Positions 12,801-23,462 of a stretch of 64,000 nucleotides of DNA are shown piece after piece. The first letter of the stretch is position 1, and the number at the start of each line of letters is the position of its first letter. The DNA comes from Eucommia ulmoides (Eukaryota > Streptophyta > Magnoliopsida > Garryales > Eucommiaceae): assembly GCA_016647705.1 (NCBI GenBank), contig CM028326.1:16989901-17053900 (forward strand), written 5' to 3'. The notes beneath the pieces are model-generated. The model saw only the letters and a list, made by a program, of their open reading frames with translations, was not told the origin of the DNA and did no database searches. Both the position numbers and the translations under genes were made by a program.

Positions 12801-14452
12801 TATATAATATATTGCAACAGTATATAGGTTTTCTCGATTGTAACTTGCATAATCAAGAAAAAGATTATTGTTTATAATATGATTGTGTTAGTTATTGTCA
12901 TGCTTCATTGTCATTAGCCATGTTTGTTAATGTGTTCAAAATTTGGAATGTACTATAAATAAATAAAGGGGATTATGTCCAAATTTTTCAAAACATATTT
13001 TTTTTAGTTTTTGTTCTGGTACCTGTTGAACAGTTGTTTCTTGTTTGCTTCCTGTGTTTTTAGAAATATTATCATTTTTTTATTTATGCATTTAAATGAG
13101 ATCTAATTATTTGTCATTTTTTTTTTCTACGCAATGATAAGTTTTTTACAAGATTATTAAAATTGGAGTTATGTTTGTAATATTTAGTGTAAATTCCAAT
13201 TGTTTAGTATGCTCTAATGTCGTCTTTAATTTTTGGTTTGAGAGTCCATGTTTAAGGTAATTTTCCCTAACCATGAGTTAACTTTTTTATTTGTTTGTCT
13301 TAAATATTATTATAATTTATTTGTCCAGTTGATAATTATTATGTTTGATTTTCACTAGACGATATGAAAATATGTGTCACTTCAAATATTGAAGACAAAT
13401 GGAGAAATATATGGCTTGACAAAGTATAATTAAGGTAGGTTCCAGTAGCCCTAGGTGGTGGGCTCCAGTGTCCTGGATGGTGAACTTATATTACTAAATT
13501 TATAATGTATATACATAATTATTATTCGTCGTATTGTTAAAGTTCATATTGTAGATTATGGCCTTATTGTTGTATGATATGATTGTGTTCGTTGTTTTCG
13601 TGCTTGATTGATATTGATTGTATTTGTCAGTGTTGTGTAATAAAACAGGAGTTGATAATTTCGAATGTCATATAAATAGAGGGAGTTATGTCCAATTTTT
13701 TTTTTTTACATTAATTATTGATTGTCTTCATTTGAAAATAACTTTCGAATATTAGAGTGTGTCGTATAAATAAAGTAAATTATGTCAATATTTTTAATTT
13801 TTTAATAGTACTTATTCGATAGGGAGTATGACTGATTCATTGCCCAAACTAGGAATGTTTATTCGATATGGAGCATGGCTAATTCATTGCCCAAACTAAG
13901 TAATACGAATGATATACAAGTGTATCAAATGTTAACAGTAATGTTAACATTGATAGTAATACTAAAAATTCGAATCTTGAAAGTTCATCTATGCGGAATA
14001 TGACTGGAATTGGAAGTGGGATGAATTCGAATAAAGATCAATCTGATTCGTTGTTCGATTTTGGATCAAAACGTGGTGTGTCACTTTAGGAACTATAACC
14101 TGTTTGAGAGACGAATAATTTGAGAATTTTCAAAATGCTATAAAATCAAGTTGATCATCTATTAAAAAGGTGAACATCAAAAGTATAAAGTATTTTTTCT
14201 TTGTATAATTTTTTAAACTCAATATGGTATTAGTCCTAAGGGTTGTTTGGTTTGCAATTTCATTTCCAAAGTACTTGGAGTATATATTAATAGGGTAATT
14301 TAATTAATTTTAAATAAAAAATAAAATAAAATAAGAGATAAAAAATTACAAATTGTGGTATTATTATTGTTGATTTTTAATAAAACATGTTCAGAATGTT
14401 GTATAAATAGAGGAGTTTATATTGATTTCTTTTAAGTTTAATTTTTTTTTCG
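9829..14452. other. Long non-coding 3' part of the Helitron
   Basis: About 4.6 kb follows the helicase stop, starting with an A20-type run near 9,838-9,857. It is AT-rich, with T runs at 10,520-10,548. No complete gene is visible. A few short open stretches look coding-like: NELTDLDSPNINIFGSNSSY (about 12,334-12,395), a segment ending at a possible donor AAG|GTAAAC near 12,701, and NSNLESSSMRNMTGIGSGMN (about 13,968-14,027). They could be exons of an unrecognised captured gene or chance. GTATGTTTAAGGTAATT-type phrases recur near 12,110 and 13,250, suggesting an internal duplication. Confidence 0.4.
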
Positions 14453-14484
14453 CCCGTGCTTGAAGGCACGGGTTTTGCCCTAGT
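14453..14484 (+). mobile_element. Helitron 3' terminus: hairpin plus CTAGT
   Basis: CCCGTGC (14,453-14,459) pairs perfectly with GCACGGG (14,466-14,472), extended by a G-T and a T-A pair around a tiny loop. Seven bases later the element ends with CTAGT (14,480-14,484). A GC hairpin about 10 nt before CTRR-T is the defining 3' signature of plant Helitrons. The next base begins a (TA)n tract. Confidence 0.93.
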
Positions 14485-14545
14485 GTATATATATATATAT
14501 ATATATACCCTTGTATCAAAAAAAAAAAAAAATATATATATATTA
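14485..14545. repeat. (TA)n microsatellite and A run next to the Helitron end
   Basis: A run of TA dinucleotides (about 14,485-14,507) is followed by CCCTTGTATC, an A run (14,520-14,532) and more TA. An AT-rich target fits the A|T insertion preference of Helitrons. Confidence 0.8.
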
Positions 14546-14579
14546 ATTGTTCACTTGAGAAACTGAAGCGAATTTCAAA

Positions 14580-14786
14580 TTATTTCGAAAATCCAAAGCC
14601 AAAGCATATGCCCAACTTCACCATCTTAATCGTTTCATCAGAAAATGTAAAGCACATGTGTAAGACGAACAGATTTTTCTTAGGATCGTTTTCCTTCAAT
14701 GAATTGGTTGTTCCTTCGTCAAGAAGAGCACCGATGAGGACCTTGTACGCATCAGATTCAATGAAAACCCACCCTATGTCTAAGCC
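14580..14786 (-). pseudogene. Unrecognised protein fragment, 68 codons open
   Basis: The minus strand is open from just after an in-frame TAG (14,787-14,789) to TAA (14,580-14,582). It reads as ordinary globular protein: it begins GLDIGWVFIESDAYKVLIGA, passes through NDPKKNLFVLHMCFTFSDET, and ends near KMVKLGICFGFGFSK. There is no initiator ATG at its start, and I see no splice-supported continuation. I do not recognise the family. It sits about 100 bp outside the Helitron end, so it is either relic host sequence or a piece of another element. Confidence 0.4.
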
Positions 14787-15569
14787 CTAAGCAAGGACAA
14801 CAAAATTGAAACAGTGACAAAAGCAAAAACGCTGCTCCAGAAGCTGCATGGAGAGAAAAAAAATTGTGCCATATTTTGTCACTGAAAAATAGACTCTAAT
14901 TTTTTAAGGACGGTTGAAATAAATTAGAATCAATTAAGTAATTTTTCACTAAAAACATATTATTAGAGGTTATTTTGTAAGTGTCACTTGAATAGTTGCC
15001 GCTAAAGGTTGTTCTTCTTGTTCTGATGTTTTGGTCAAGTCAAAACGACAAACCTAGCTGGGTTAGTTGAACAAATATTGCATAGTTGTTTTCATGCCCG
15101 AATCAAGGGGAGTCAGGTATGCTTTCAGTATAAATACGTACATTTAGGTAACATTAAGGTTTCATTACTATTTTTTACTTCTAACCATAGTTGTTAAAGA
15201 CTCTAGGCACACCAAGGTGTACAAGGTATCCTGGATCCTAGACGCAAGGCAAGGCGCTAGTCTGAGCAATGTCAGGCACACGATATTAAAAAATAAATAA
15301 ATAATAGTTTATAGCACTAATAAATTGCAAAATGTAAAATCAAGAAGTAAAATTATCAACTAAATTTCAATTATAAAAAATAGAACACACTCCGTAGTCG
15401 CATGTGAGCCGATAAATGAGAAGAATTAACTAGTAAAATTATATTAAAGTCTAAAGCCCTAATAAACAACTAAACAAAAAAATAATAATTAAATTAATCA
15501 ATCAAGAATCCAAATTAACCATTCCAAAAACCCAAAATAAAAATTTTTAAACACCCACAAACAAAGAGC
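14787..15569. other. Intergenic sequence without a gene
   Basis: AT-rich sequence. One notable stretch at 15,195-15,290 has repeated AAGGCG/AGGCAC-type words, a style common in decayed plant repeats. No ORF or RNA gene is supported. Confidence 0.3.
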
Positions 15570-15950
15570 AAACAAACTTGGTGGGAATCACCCAACAACA
15601 CTTCCTTGTACTCAGTTTCAGAATAGGATCTGAACATAGCACATTCATAGTTAACATGGTGAGAAACACTAGTGTTTACCCTTCACCCTTCGGATCCACC
15701 AACTATGTTGATTTCTGAAATCATAGCCATAAGTTGGTCTTCGGTTAGATTTACCTGCAGAGCAGGACGAAGTCTAAGCCGGCAATTCCGAGCAATATAG
15801 CCCGCTTTTCCACAGTTACAATTAGTAAACTGTACGGTATCATTTCTTGAAGGGGGTTTGTGTTTTCCATTCTAGTTTTTCATATTTTTCTCTTTGGGTT
15901 TCATAACCGTGGAGGTGGTTCTCTTGTGAGCGTTGTTGGAAACAACGAGC
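15570..15950 (-). pseudogene. Ty1-copia gag/protease fragment with a zinc knuckle
   Basis: Minus-strand translation gives CNCGKAGYIARNC (about 15,790-15,828), a CX2CX4HX4C knuckle of copia gag with the His replaced by Tyr. After a short linker comes FRSYSETEYKEVLLGDSH (about 15,580-15,635), the protease-to-integrase region of copia polyproteins. The Asp-Ser-Gly protease site that should lie between them is degraded to a stop (near 15,693). A TAG also interrupts the gag part near 15,872. The rest of the element is missing. Confidence 0.65.
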
Positions 15951-17400
15951 ACTTCATCTTATTGATTTTGTTACCAGACTGCCCCTCAATACGAAAACTA
16001 GTAATCAAACTTTTTAAAGAAAATTCTTTTATATGGGACTAATAGTACTCCAAAATCTTTCCAACTAAAGGACAATTTTGTCAATGAAAAGAGTAACATG
16101 AAACTGTTCATCATACTTCCAAAAAATAATTTCATGAACAATTTCCATAATTGAAACAATTGCAAACTTTAGGGTGTTATGGGTCCAAATTAAAACCATA
16201 TGGACCATTTTTGATATTTTGGTCAAACATCAGGGGAGCTTAGTGTAATAAGCTCTAAAACAATTCACATGATATATTACAAGCACTTTATCACAGAAGG
16301 CCTGTGAAATAATTCACATGATAACCTATAACTAATTCGCATGATAAACTTTTTTCTAGTTTCAACAACTCACTTTCAAAAATCAGCAGTGCAAAATGTA
16401 AAAAGGTGCCAAAAAACAACCCACAAGATTCCATTTTTAAATAACCCACATGACATGTAAACCAACCATATTCAAAATACAACACAAATAAAAGACTCTT
16501 ATTGCTAAAATATTCTGTATGAATATATCCATTTTTTTTCTCAAGCAAATAAGAATCAAAGGTCAGGGGTGTAAAGTGTAAAAATTCTTAAACAATTCAT
16601 GTGTTATTTGCACATGAAACTACATGCATACAAAGAGTTTTCTTCTAATAAATTGAGGAGAAATCCTCTGGTAGTTTTATCCTATGATCTCTAGAGATAG
16701 AAATCGTCAGTCTTCTTTTTATTTATTTTTCTATCTCTCCAAAATATTCTCCTGATCTTTTATTTAAATATGCATGCAAAAAATATTTAATATGCTAAAT
16801 ATCTCTCAAATAGACAAGGCAGAAGAACACTTAAGTAATCATGGACCAAATAACCATAAAAAAAAATTGGAGCAACAGATTTATTTGGCAGATAATAACG
16901 TCTTAAAATTGTTGCTGCACGATTAAGATAAAAAACAAGGTTACCAAATTTTCTTGGGTTGAGTCGCGGACTAAGTCGCTCTCTTTAAGACGTTTCGCGG
17001 CTCTGCCCAAGAATCGTGCAAGTAGTATAATAACTCCGTCGTCCCCAGGATAAAACAGCCCAGAAAACTCCTCTGTCTAGGACGTTCTTTGCACTGTAGA
17101 AGTCCCGACAACCAAACACCCTCACATACTGTTTTAAAAAAGAACAAACTGCTCGGAAATCGAAGTAATAAAAAAAAAAAAAACTGTTCTAAGAATTAAA
17201 ATTGTTTTACTGTTTCGGAACCATTTCGAAAACGAAGAATAGTTTAAAAAAGAAAAGAATAACTGTTTCTGAATGTTTTCGTGTCCCTAAAAAAACTGAA
17301 GTAATCACAAGTATTTATAGACCCAAAACGTTTCCAATCAGTCCGAAAATAATGGAAACGTTTCGTGAATTAATTCCCGAAGCTGAAACGTTTTGAAAAC
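15951..17400. other. Intergenic repeat-like sequence, no gene
   Basis: At 16,260-16,440 the phrase CACATGATA recurs several times. Around 16,920-17,130 there is a more GC-balanced stretch with GTCGCGG/GTTTCGCGG words that could be an LTR remnant, but no boundary is visible. No ORF here is convincing. Confidence 0.3.
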
Positions 17401-17404
17401 GGTT

Positions 17405-17550
17405 CTTAATGTTTAGAAAACGTTCAGACTTGAAAGGATTCATAACTGTTGTTGTTTTGAAAACATTCAGACTTGAAACGATTCATTACTGTTGCTGTTT
17501 TGGAAACGTTTAGACTTGAAACGATTCATAACTGTTTGAAACTGTGATTT
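17405..17550. repeat. Short tandem repeat, unit about 60 bp, 2-3 copies
   Basis: GTTTAGAAAACGTTCAGACTTGAAAG and the following CATAACTGTTGTTGTTTTGA recur as variants at about 17,410, 17,457 and 17,499. The core CAGACTTGAAACGATTCAT or a variant is present three times at spacings of about 45-60 bp. Flanking sequence (17,200-17,400) is also rich in GAAACG/CGTTTC words. Confidence 0.6.
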
Positions 17551-18048
17551 ATATAATTTATTAAACAATTTTTATCCAAAAACTAAATAAGTACCATCTT
17601 ATCACACGCTCGACTCGACTCGGCATGGACGGCGGCGGCAGTGCGCGCGTGGTAAACTAGTAGAGTTGTAACTCCTCTCCCCTCCACAAAATGTGGGTAC
17701 CCCTTGGGGCACACCCCAAGTATCCCATATGCCCTTAATTATACTCATCAACAACTTTTCTCCCAACTAATGTGAGATAGAGAAAATAGAGGGAAACCAC
17801 TTTTGACACTTGTCTTTTAAAAACAATTAAAAATTCATCTAAGTTCCAACATATTCTAGTTGAAATTTTATTTTTATTTTTGGAAAAAAAAAAAAAAAAA
17901 CAAGTTTTTGTTTCTTATCTAGTCATAACTACAAACGAATTTCTCTTCTTTTTTTTTTTTCTTCTTTCTATTAAAAATAGAAACAGAACTAGTAAGTCAT
18001 GGTTATAAAATAGAACTTAAATGCATATCTGAAACCTCAAATGGTAAC
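17551..18048. other. Sequence downstream of the MYB gene
   Basis: It includes a GC-rich patch at 17,612-17,655 and GGGTACCCCTTGGGGCACAC (17,695-17,714). The last 100 bp or so should contain the MYB 3' UTR on the minus strand. No second gene is seen. Confidence 0.3.
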
Positions 18049-19089
18049 CTAGTAATTGTACATAAGATCAGACGAGTAAAATTCATTGCCTCTAAATGGG
18101 GAAGGCGGATAGAGAATTCCATCGTCCATAAATGGCTCCAAACAGTACGTTGGTGTGCTGTAAATGTAATTATCTGGAACAAAAGGTTCCGCCCAGAAAT
18201 TTCCTCCGTTTTCTAAAATTATATCAGCTGGCGAAATATCATTTCCGGCAAAACAGTCAGTGTCCGTCACCACCCCAGTGTCCGCGTTGGAAGATGAACA
18301 TTCAGCAGATGAAGGTTTTGGTGAAAATCGAGAGCTTTGGACAATTGGTTGATCAACATAAGGGGAATTCATAGGTGTGTCTTCTTTATCCTCGGGATTT
18401 GCACTGTGTTCACTTGAACCTGATTGAGGTTTGAACGAGGATGAACTCTGGATCAAACGTTTCTTGAGATAGCCGTGCCAATGATTCTTGATTTCGTTAT
18501 CTGTTCTTCCCGGCAAGTGGGAAGCAATCATTGACCATCTGAGAATAATTATGAAAGTTAGGGTCCGATTAATTTCTCTTTTATATCCTTACTGAGTGCC
18601 ATTTTTTTTCCTTTTCTAACATTAATCATATATTATACTTAGTTAATTAGGCTTTGGGAGTCTTGTATAAGTGTAGTAATTGAAGTACCTGTTCCCTAGT
18701 GAATCATGTAACTTGATGATGATGTCTTCTTCCTCCTTGCTGTAATTCCCTCTTCTAATGTTTGGGCGCAAGTAATTCATCCATCTTAATCTACAACTCT
18801 TGCCACACCTTGATAATCCTACAAAAAAAATTAAAAATATTGATGAGAACTTTGTAGAATTTACAAAAATAAATAAATAAATAAAATAAAATTAATCATC
18901 ATAAACTTATAGATTGAGAGGTTGTTTAATAGTAAAGTGCGTTCATGCATATCTACCTGCGTACTTGGGGAGTTGCCGCCAGTTGCAGCAGCCATATCTG
19001 CTGACATAAGCTATTAACTTCTTGTCTTCCTCGACGGTCCATGTTCCCTTCTTCACTCCTTTTTCATCAATGTGTGGAGTCCTCACCAT
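18049..19089 (-). CDS. R2R3-MYB transcription factor, subgroup 2-like
   Basis: Three exons on the minus strand: 19,089-18,957 (133 bp), 18,818-18,689 (130 bp) and 18,538-18,049 (490 bp), joined by GT-AG introns, giving 250 residues. Exons of 133 and 130 bp are the classic R2R3-MYB structure. The start is [12 protein letters not shown]2 (about residues 13-63) keeps its three Trp (GTW, CNW, LRW). R3 (about 66-114) has Tyr then two Trp and contains [20 protein letters not shown]. The acidic C-terminus contains [15 protein letters not shown], similar to the SFW-E motif of MYB subgroup 2 (the MYB13/14/15 group, linked in Arabidopsis to stress and phenylpropanoid responses). It should act in the nucleus as a DNA-binding regulator. 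No lesion is visible. The family is certain; the subgroup is an inference. Confidence 0.95.
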
Positions 19090-19142
19090 CTCTCTCTCTC
19101 TCTCTCTCTCTAAGTTCCTTGTCTCTCTACTCTCTCTCTCTC
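19090..19142 (-). repeat. (GA)n/(CT)n microsatellites in the MYB 5' UTR
   Basis: Two CT runs on the plus strand (about 19,089-19,111 and 19,130-19,142) lie between the MYB start codon and its TATA box. On the transcribed strand they read as GA repeats. GAGA tracts are common in plant 5' UTRs and may bind BPC-type factors (established for the motif, inferred here). Confidence 0.85.
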
Positions 19143-19177
19143 TAATTTCCTTGTCCCCATAATAAGTTTTACTTCAG

Positions 19178-19188
19178 CTATATATAAG
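19178..19188 (-). promoter_or_regulatory. Probable TATA box of the MYB gene
   Basis: The minus strand reads CTTATATATAG here, about 90 bp upstream of the ATG. Transcription would start about 30 bp downstream, giving a 5' UTR of roughly 60 nt that includes the GA repeats. Confidence 0.65.
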
Positions 19189-19189
19189 T

Positions 19190-20645
19190 GCAGAACTTTC
19201 AAGACCGAAACGTGCAACATGCCACATATTACATCCTAAAGGAAGTCCTTGTCTGTAATTGAATTAAATTATTAGTGATAAAGTAAAAGATAATAATTCA
19301 TGTTTCTTTATGTAATTATTTATATATTCAACGTTGATACTTCTAATACTGATTACAAATGGATATCATAATGGGTCAGTAGTCTCTTGGTCATGTTCAC
19401 ACCGTTTATTTCATTCGTACGTGGGCCTGAGTCTGTTGAGAATTAATGAATATATTGAAAAATCTTGATATAAAAAACATTTTTTTTTTGGTGTTTATTG
19501 GTAAAAAATTTGTGATTTCAAATTTATGTGAAAACTTAAAATAATTGCTGAAAAGGATATTGGCGTGTTGATATGTGAACGCAAGAATTGAATTATGATC
19601 ATGAAGACTTGATATTGTGTTGTCTTTTTATAAACCACTTCTCGAATCATCATAAATGCTATATGTGGCCTCTGTCAATTAGAAATTACACTCCTAAATT
19701 GTATTAGGAATATAGTTTTCGTCATTAAAATTCTAATTAGTTTAGACACCCGTATTGTGTGGGTTTTAAAAAAATAATAATAAAATTTTAATACTAAAAC
19801 ATGAAATATATATATATATATATATATATTATTTGGTTATGTTGGTAGCAATATGCATAAATTTTATTGAGTAATGTTGTTTTATAAATACCGATAACAA
19901 ATATTCTTTTAAAAATTATGTAAATAATTATAAAAGTGAAATAATATCTCTATAAATTAACTTTGACTAATATACTATAAAATAACAAACAAATAACTAT
20001 AAATTATGATTAATTTTATCAAATTTTTGCAAGTCTAAAATATTTAATTTAATTAATTATAAGTAATAAATTAATTTTTAATAAATATGATATCAAGCTT
20101 AAAATACTATCACTTTCAAAATTACCTACCAAGTGTCCTTGAAATTTAAAAAATGAGAAAGGATTTGTTGATTTTTCAAATGGTAGAGGTGTGGTTGAAG
20201 TTTACCTTTACTGTATCATATATTGTACAACATACAATTGTAGAAATATATATATTTTTTACTTTTTTTTTTTTTTTTTAATATTTTCTTGAATTTCACT
20301 GACGCGTTAGTCTGAAACCGGAAAAATAGGAGATAGATTGTCTTTTGTTGGAAACAATAACGTGTAGTCAACGTATAGTTAGTGGTGTGAAAAGGGCCCA
20401 TCATTTGATCAAGGTCAATGTCTGTACTAAATGTACTTCACCCAGGTTCTTTCTCTAATCGATCATGTTTTTATTTGTAAAAATATATATACATTTTTTA
20501 AAAACATATGGTTTAACTTGTTTACCAAAACAAACTAAAAAAACATAAAAACTAAATTATTCTTTAAACTTTCAACAATTTAATCCCTTTGTTATTATAT
20601 TTGTGAAGTAACTAAATATTAAAATTACTAGATTGACGCAACATA
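19190..20645. other. MYB upstream region and AT-rich intergenic sequence
   Basis: No gene. A (TA)n tract lies at about 19,807-19,829 and a T run at 20,262-20,279. TTGATC/GGTCAA words occur near 20,400-20,465. The MYB promoter region is cut off by the CACTA element about 1.5 kb upstream of the start codon. Confidence 0.4.
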
Positions 20646-20663
20646 CACTATAACAAAAATTGA

Positions 20664-20860
20664 CTATAAAAATACTTCTGTTGGTTCACTATATGTATTG
20701 TATCATATAATTAAATATTTAAAGGACACAAAGTAGTGTTCCTATAACATTTAATTAATAATTAAATAAATTAATATCTATATATAATATAAAAGGCCAA
20801 AAAATAGTGTCATAAAAATATAAATTATATCAGGGCACAATTTTGTATCCTATTATAATT
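20664..20860. repeat. CACTA left subterminal repeats
   Basis: Motifs such as GGACACAAAGTAGTGTTCC (20,724-20,742), AATAGTGTCATA and AGGGCACAATTTTGTATCC (20,832-20,850) are short inverted repeats. They match those near the right end. CACTA transposases bind arrays of this kind. Confidence 0.7.
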
Positions 20861-20934
20861 TAATTACATATATTAAAATAAATTAATTGATATTTGCACA
20901 ATTTAACCCAAAAAAAAAAAAAAAAAAAACAATG

Positions 20935-21480
20935 GTGCCCTCTCTCCCGCTCACACATTTGGTGAAAAAGAAATGACAAGTCATTTTGGTTTTTCCCCCA
21001 CACCCACACTCTCACTCTCTTAGTCCCAGTACCCACCCCAAACCCTTTCGTTCTTCTCATTTTCCTCTCCATCGCTCTATCGCCGACAACATCGCCTTAG
21101 ACCTCTCAGCCCTCTCTCTCGATCTCAGCCCTCATTGTTGGCGGTGGTGTTTGTTTCGTCTCCTCACCGTTCTTCTTTCGACCATCACTGGTGGGAGGCC
21201 CATCGATTTGCGCAACATAGGCTCAAGGTTGTTTCGTCGAGACCTTATGCAGCTGTGCTTCATTCAAATCTAGGGTTGGACAAATTTAGGGCTGGGGGTT
21301 GTGCTTCGTTCAAATCTAGTAATTGGATGTGAGAGATTTGGTCGACAAATCTAGGGTTGGACAAATAAGATCAACAATTCTCTGGGCTAATCTCGGGGCT
21401 TCGGTAGCTGGATTTGAAAGATCAAATCAACAAATCTTAGGGCTAGTTCGTTCTCAGATTCTTCTTTTCGTTCTCAAAAG
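20935..21480 (+). other. CT-rich, 5'-UTR-like segment inside the CACTA element
   Basis: Pyrimidine-rich sequence (CACTCTCACTCTC, CCCTCTCTCTCGATCTC) gives 95- and 65-codon plus-strand frames with biased Ser/Pro/His composition. The later part repeats TCTAGGGTTGGACAAAT-type phrases (about 21,270 and 21,350). It looks like a captured or native promoter and 5' UTR, not a protein gene. It lies upstream of the captured exons in the same orientation and could drive a chimeric transcript, which is an inference. Confidence 0.4.
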
Positions 21481-21934
21481 GTAATAAATTCTCCTCTATT
21501 TTAATTGACTTTTGTAGTTTTCACGTGTCGAAAATGGTCTCAAACTAGGGATTTGAATTGGAATGTGAATTGAAAATAGTCTCAGACTAGGGCAATTGAA
21601 AAATGAAATGGGTGTATTTGTTCTCTTCAATTGTAGAAACAGGTTAAATTTCATATCTCGAATCTCTAATCAGATCTTCCTAATGTCAATGAGCAGGTTA
21701 AATGTTATTTTGTAATAAACAATCCTAATCTCTCCCTGTCAAGATATAATTGATTAAGTGTGTTTCTGTTCTGTTCTGTTGTTGTTCACGTTTCTATTTC
21801 TGTTCTGTTCTTCTGTTTTTTTTTTGTTTTTTTTTTTTCATGTTTTTGTTATTATTAGTTATTTAGTTGTGTTATTTGTTTAGTTGTTTATTTATAAATG
21901 TTTTACTAATGCATATGTAGTTCCTAATGCATAG

Positions 21935-22184
21935 CAGAATTGGAGCTGTGGTGTTGTCAAGCAAAAGAGGAGGTAATCCAAAGGAGAAACCTTTTACCTT
22001 GTTCATATATTAAATTTTTCTTTTACAGATGGATGCCTACTTCTTAGTCCGGTCTTCAATGCTTCAAATCTCTGAAGTGACCCACATTACGTCTTGCTTA
22101 TATGCTTAAGATCACCTTCTATTGCAGTATGCAGGGTTAGCCTGGGAAGAACTCAAGCACATAAGACAAGTTGTTGGATTCTAG
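21935..22184 (+). pseudogene. Captured fragment of a class XI myosin (globular tail region), two exons
   Basis: Exon 1 (21,935-21,972) translates to AELELWCCQAKEE (first codon partly from the acceptor side) and ends at GAG|GTAATC. Exon 2 (22,128-22,184) follows CTATTGCAG and gives YAGLAWEELKHIRQVVGF, then a TAG where Leu is expected. Together they match the start of the conserved globular tail (dilute/DIL region) of plant class XI myosins, and the intron position is retained. The parent protein moves organelles along actin. Only about 32 residues are present, so this is a captured genomic piece with no function as myosin. The identity comes from recognition by eye. Confidence 0.75.
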
Positions 22185-22532
22185 GTTAGTTTCTGTTGAA
22201 GTGGCTTTTCAAGAAACTATATACTTTGATCATTATTAGACCACATTCATGATATTGAATGCTCCATTTTTAAGTGTTTCAACTGAAGTAAAACGAAAAG
22301 AATTTACAATTTCATGTAGAATATTTTTTTTGCATGATCCTCTGTAGGATTGGCATGAAGGTAAGAAGGATTTCTTGAGCAAGGGCATACAATGTCCTTC
22401 ACGTGAAATTTCAAAAAAACATTAACTAAAAATAGGCAGGAGGATAGGGTAAAAGAAGGGTTGCATATCTGCCTTTATTTTTGTATTTTTTTAATTTTTC
22501 GGTTATGTGCTCATGTATTTTTGGATTTTTTT

Positions 22533-22566
<34 letters not shown>

Positions 22567-22683
22567 GGGATTTCTTGGTTATGTGCTTCATTTTAGGATT
22601 ATCCATGATGCATGTCATCTAATTTTTCACAATTCCTTTGTACTAGTCTTCCTTGGCAAGGATTGAAAGCCAGTACCAAATAG

Positions 22684-23462
22684 CAGAAGTACGACAGGAT
22701 CGGCGAAAAGAAGATGTTGACACCAATAGAGGTACTTCATCCAGCTTAAATTCCTGTACGGGTCTAGTTTCATTAGTCCAAATTCTTCATTTCAAGGTTG
22801 AAGCTCTCAACAGTTGGCTGTGACGTTCCTTGAAACATTTATCTTCGTAGGTTTTTGTTTGTCTATTATTATGTTAAGGTAGCGTTTGGTAGTATGGAAT
22901 TGAAGCCTTGAAATTGGAATTAGAAATGAATGCGAGTAAAATTTGACATTTTTACATGGGTGCATATCCAATTCCCTGAAACCATGAAACCAAGCACTAC
23001 CTTTAAAAGTGTTTTCAGTAGCTTCTCTCACGTACAGCATTACCCATCACTTCTTTGCTTAGCTAAGTTAGTTTGTCATATTGAGCTATTAACATGCTAG
23101 CGTCTTGAACAGGTTTTATGCAAATCATATCCATCAGAGTTCATCTTCTTTTTTCACCATTGCCGCTCATTACGATTTGAAGACAAGCCTGATTATTCAT
23201 ATTTGAAGTAGCCTTTTAGAGACTTGTTTATTCGTTAAGGTAAATTTATTATACCTTACTTTTTCTCTATGTAAATATATTTGTTTTGCACGTCGTTGGT
23301 CCTTTTCCCTGTTTTTGAAGAGTTCATGCTTCAAGAATATGTATATATATGTGGTGGCACTCAGTTCTTTACTGCATTATAACTGTAGGCTATCAATTCG
23401 ACTATGTCTTTGATTGGACTATATTGAAGTATCCTCAAATTGGGGCAACTTCAAGATGACGG
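22684..23462 (+). pseudogene. Captured fragment of a casein kinase 1-like protein kinase, three exons
   Basis: Exon 22,684-22,731 (after AAATAG, before GTACTT) gives QKYDRIGEKKMLTPIE. Exon 23,113-23,239 (after GAACAG, before GTAAAT) gives [10 protein letters not shown], then [18 protein letters not shown], a stop, and FRDLFIR. Exon 23,389-23,462 (after CTGTAG, before GTAAGA) gives [18 protein letters not shown]. This is the C-lobe end of the plant CK1/CKL kinase domain, with exon phases joining correctly. The ATP site and catalytic loop are absent. In-frame stops (near 23,209 and 23,236, and after TSR in the last exon) show decay. A further exon may follow near 23,567. The parent enzyme is a Ser/Thr kinase; this copy cannot be. 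Confidence 0.88.

Larger units (their letters stand above)
880..14484 (+). mobile_element. Large Helitron (rolling-circle transposon), inactive; 5' end approximate
   Basis: The element is defined by a Rep/helicase pseudogene (5,736-9,828) and by a canonical Helitron 3' end: a GC hairpin at 14,453-14,472 and CTAGT at 14,480-14,484. The 5' boundary is set only approximately at the first tandem array and could be as early as about 410. Helitrons insert between A and T without target duplication, so there is no duplication to use. At roughly 13.6 kb it is within the size seen for plant Helitrons carrying a full helicase gene. The coding region carries several stops, frameshifts and a deletion of the nicking-enzyme core, so it cannot be autonomous now. 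Confidence 0.75.

Noticed and set aside
18132-18374. 80-codon plus-strand ORF
   Set aside because: It lies antisense over exon 3 of the MYB gene and is a shadow of that coding sequence.
20986-21332. 95- and 65-codon ORFs with Ser/Pro/His-rich start
   Set aside because: CT-rich 5'-UTR-like sequence inside the CACTA element; the frames overlap and have UTR-like composition.
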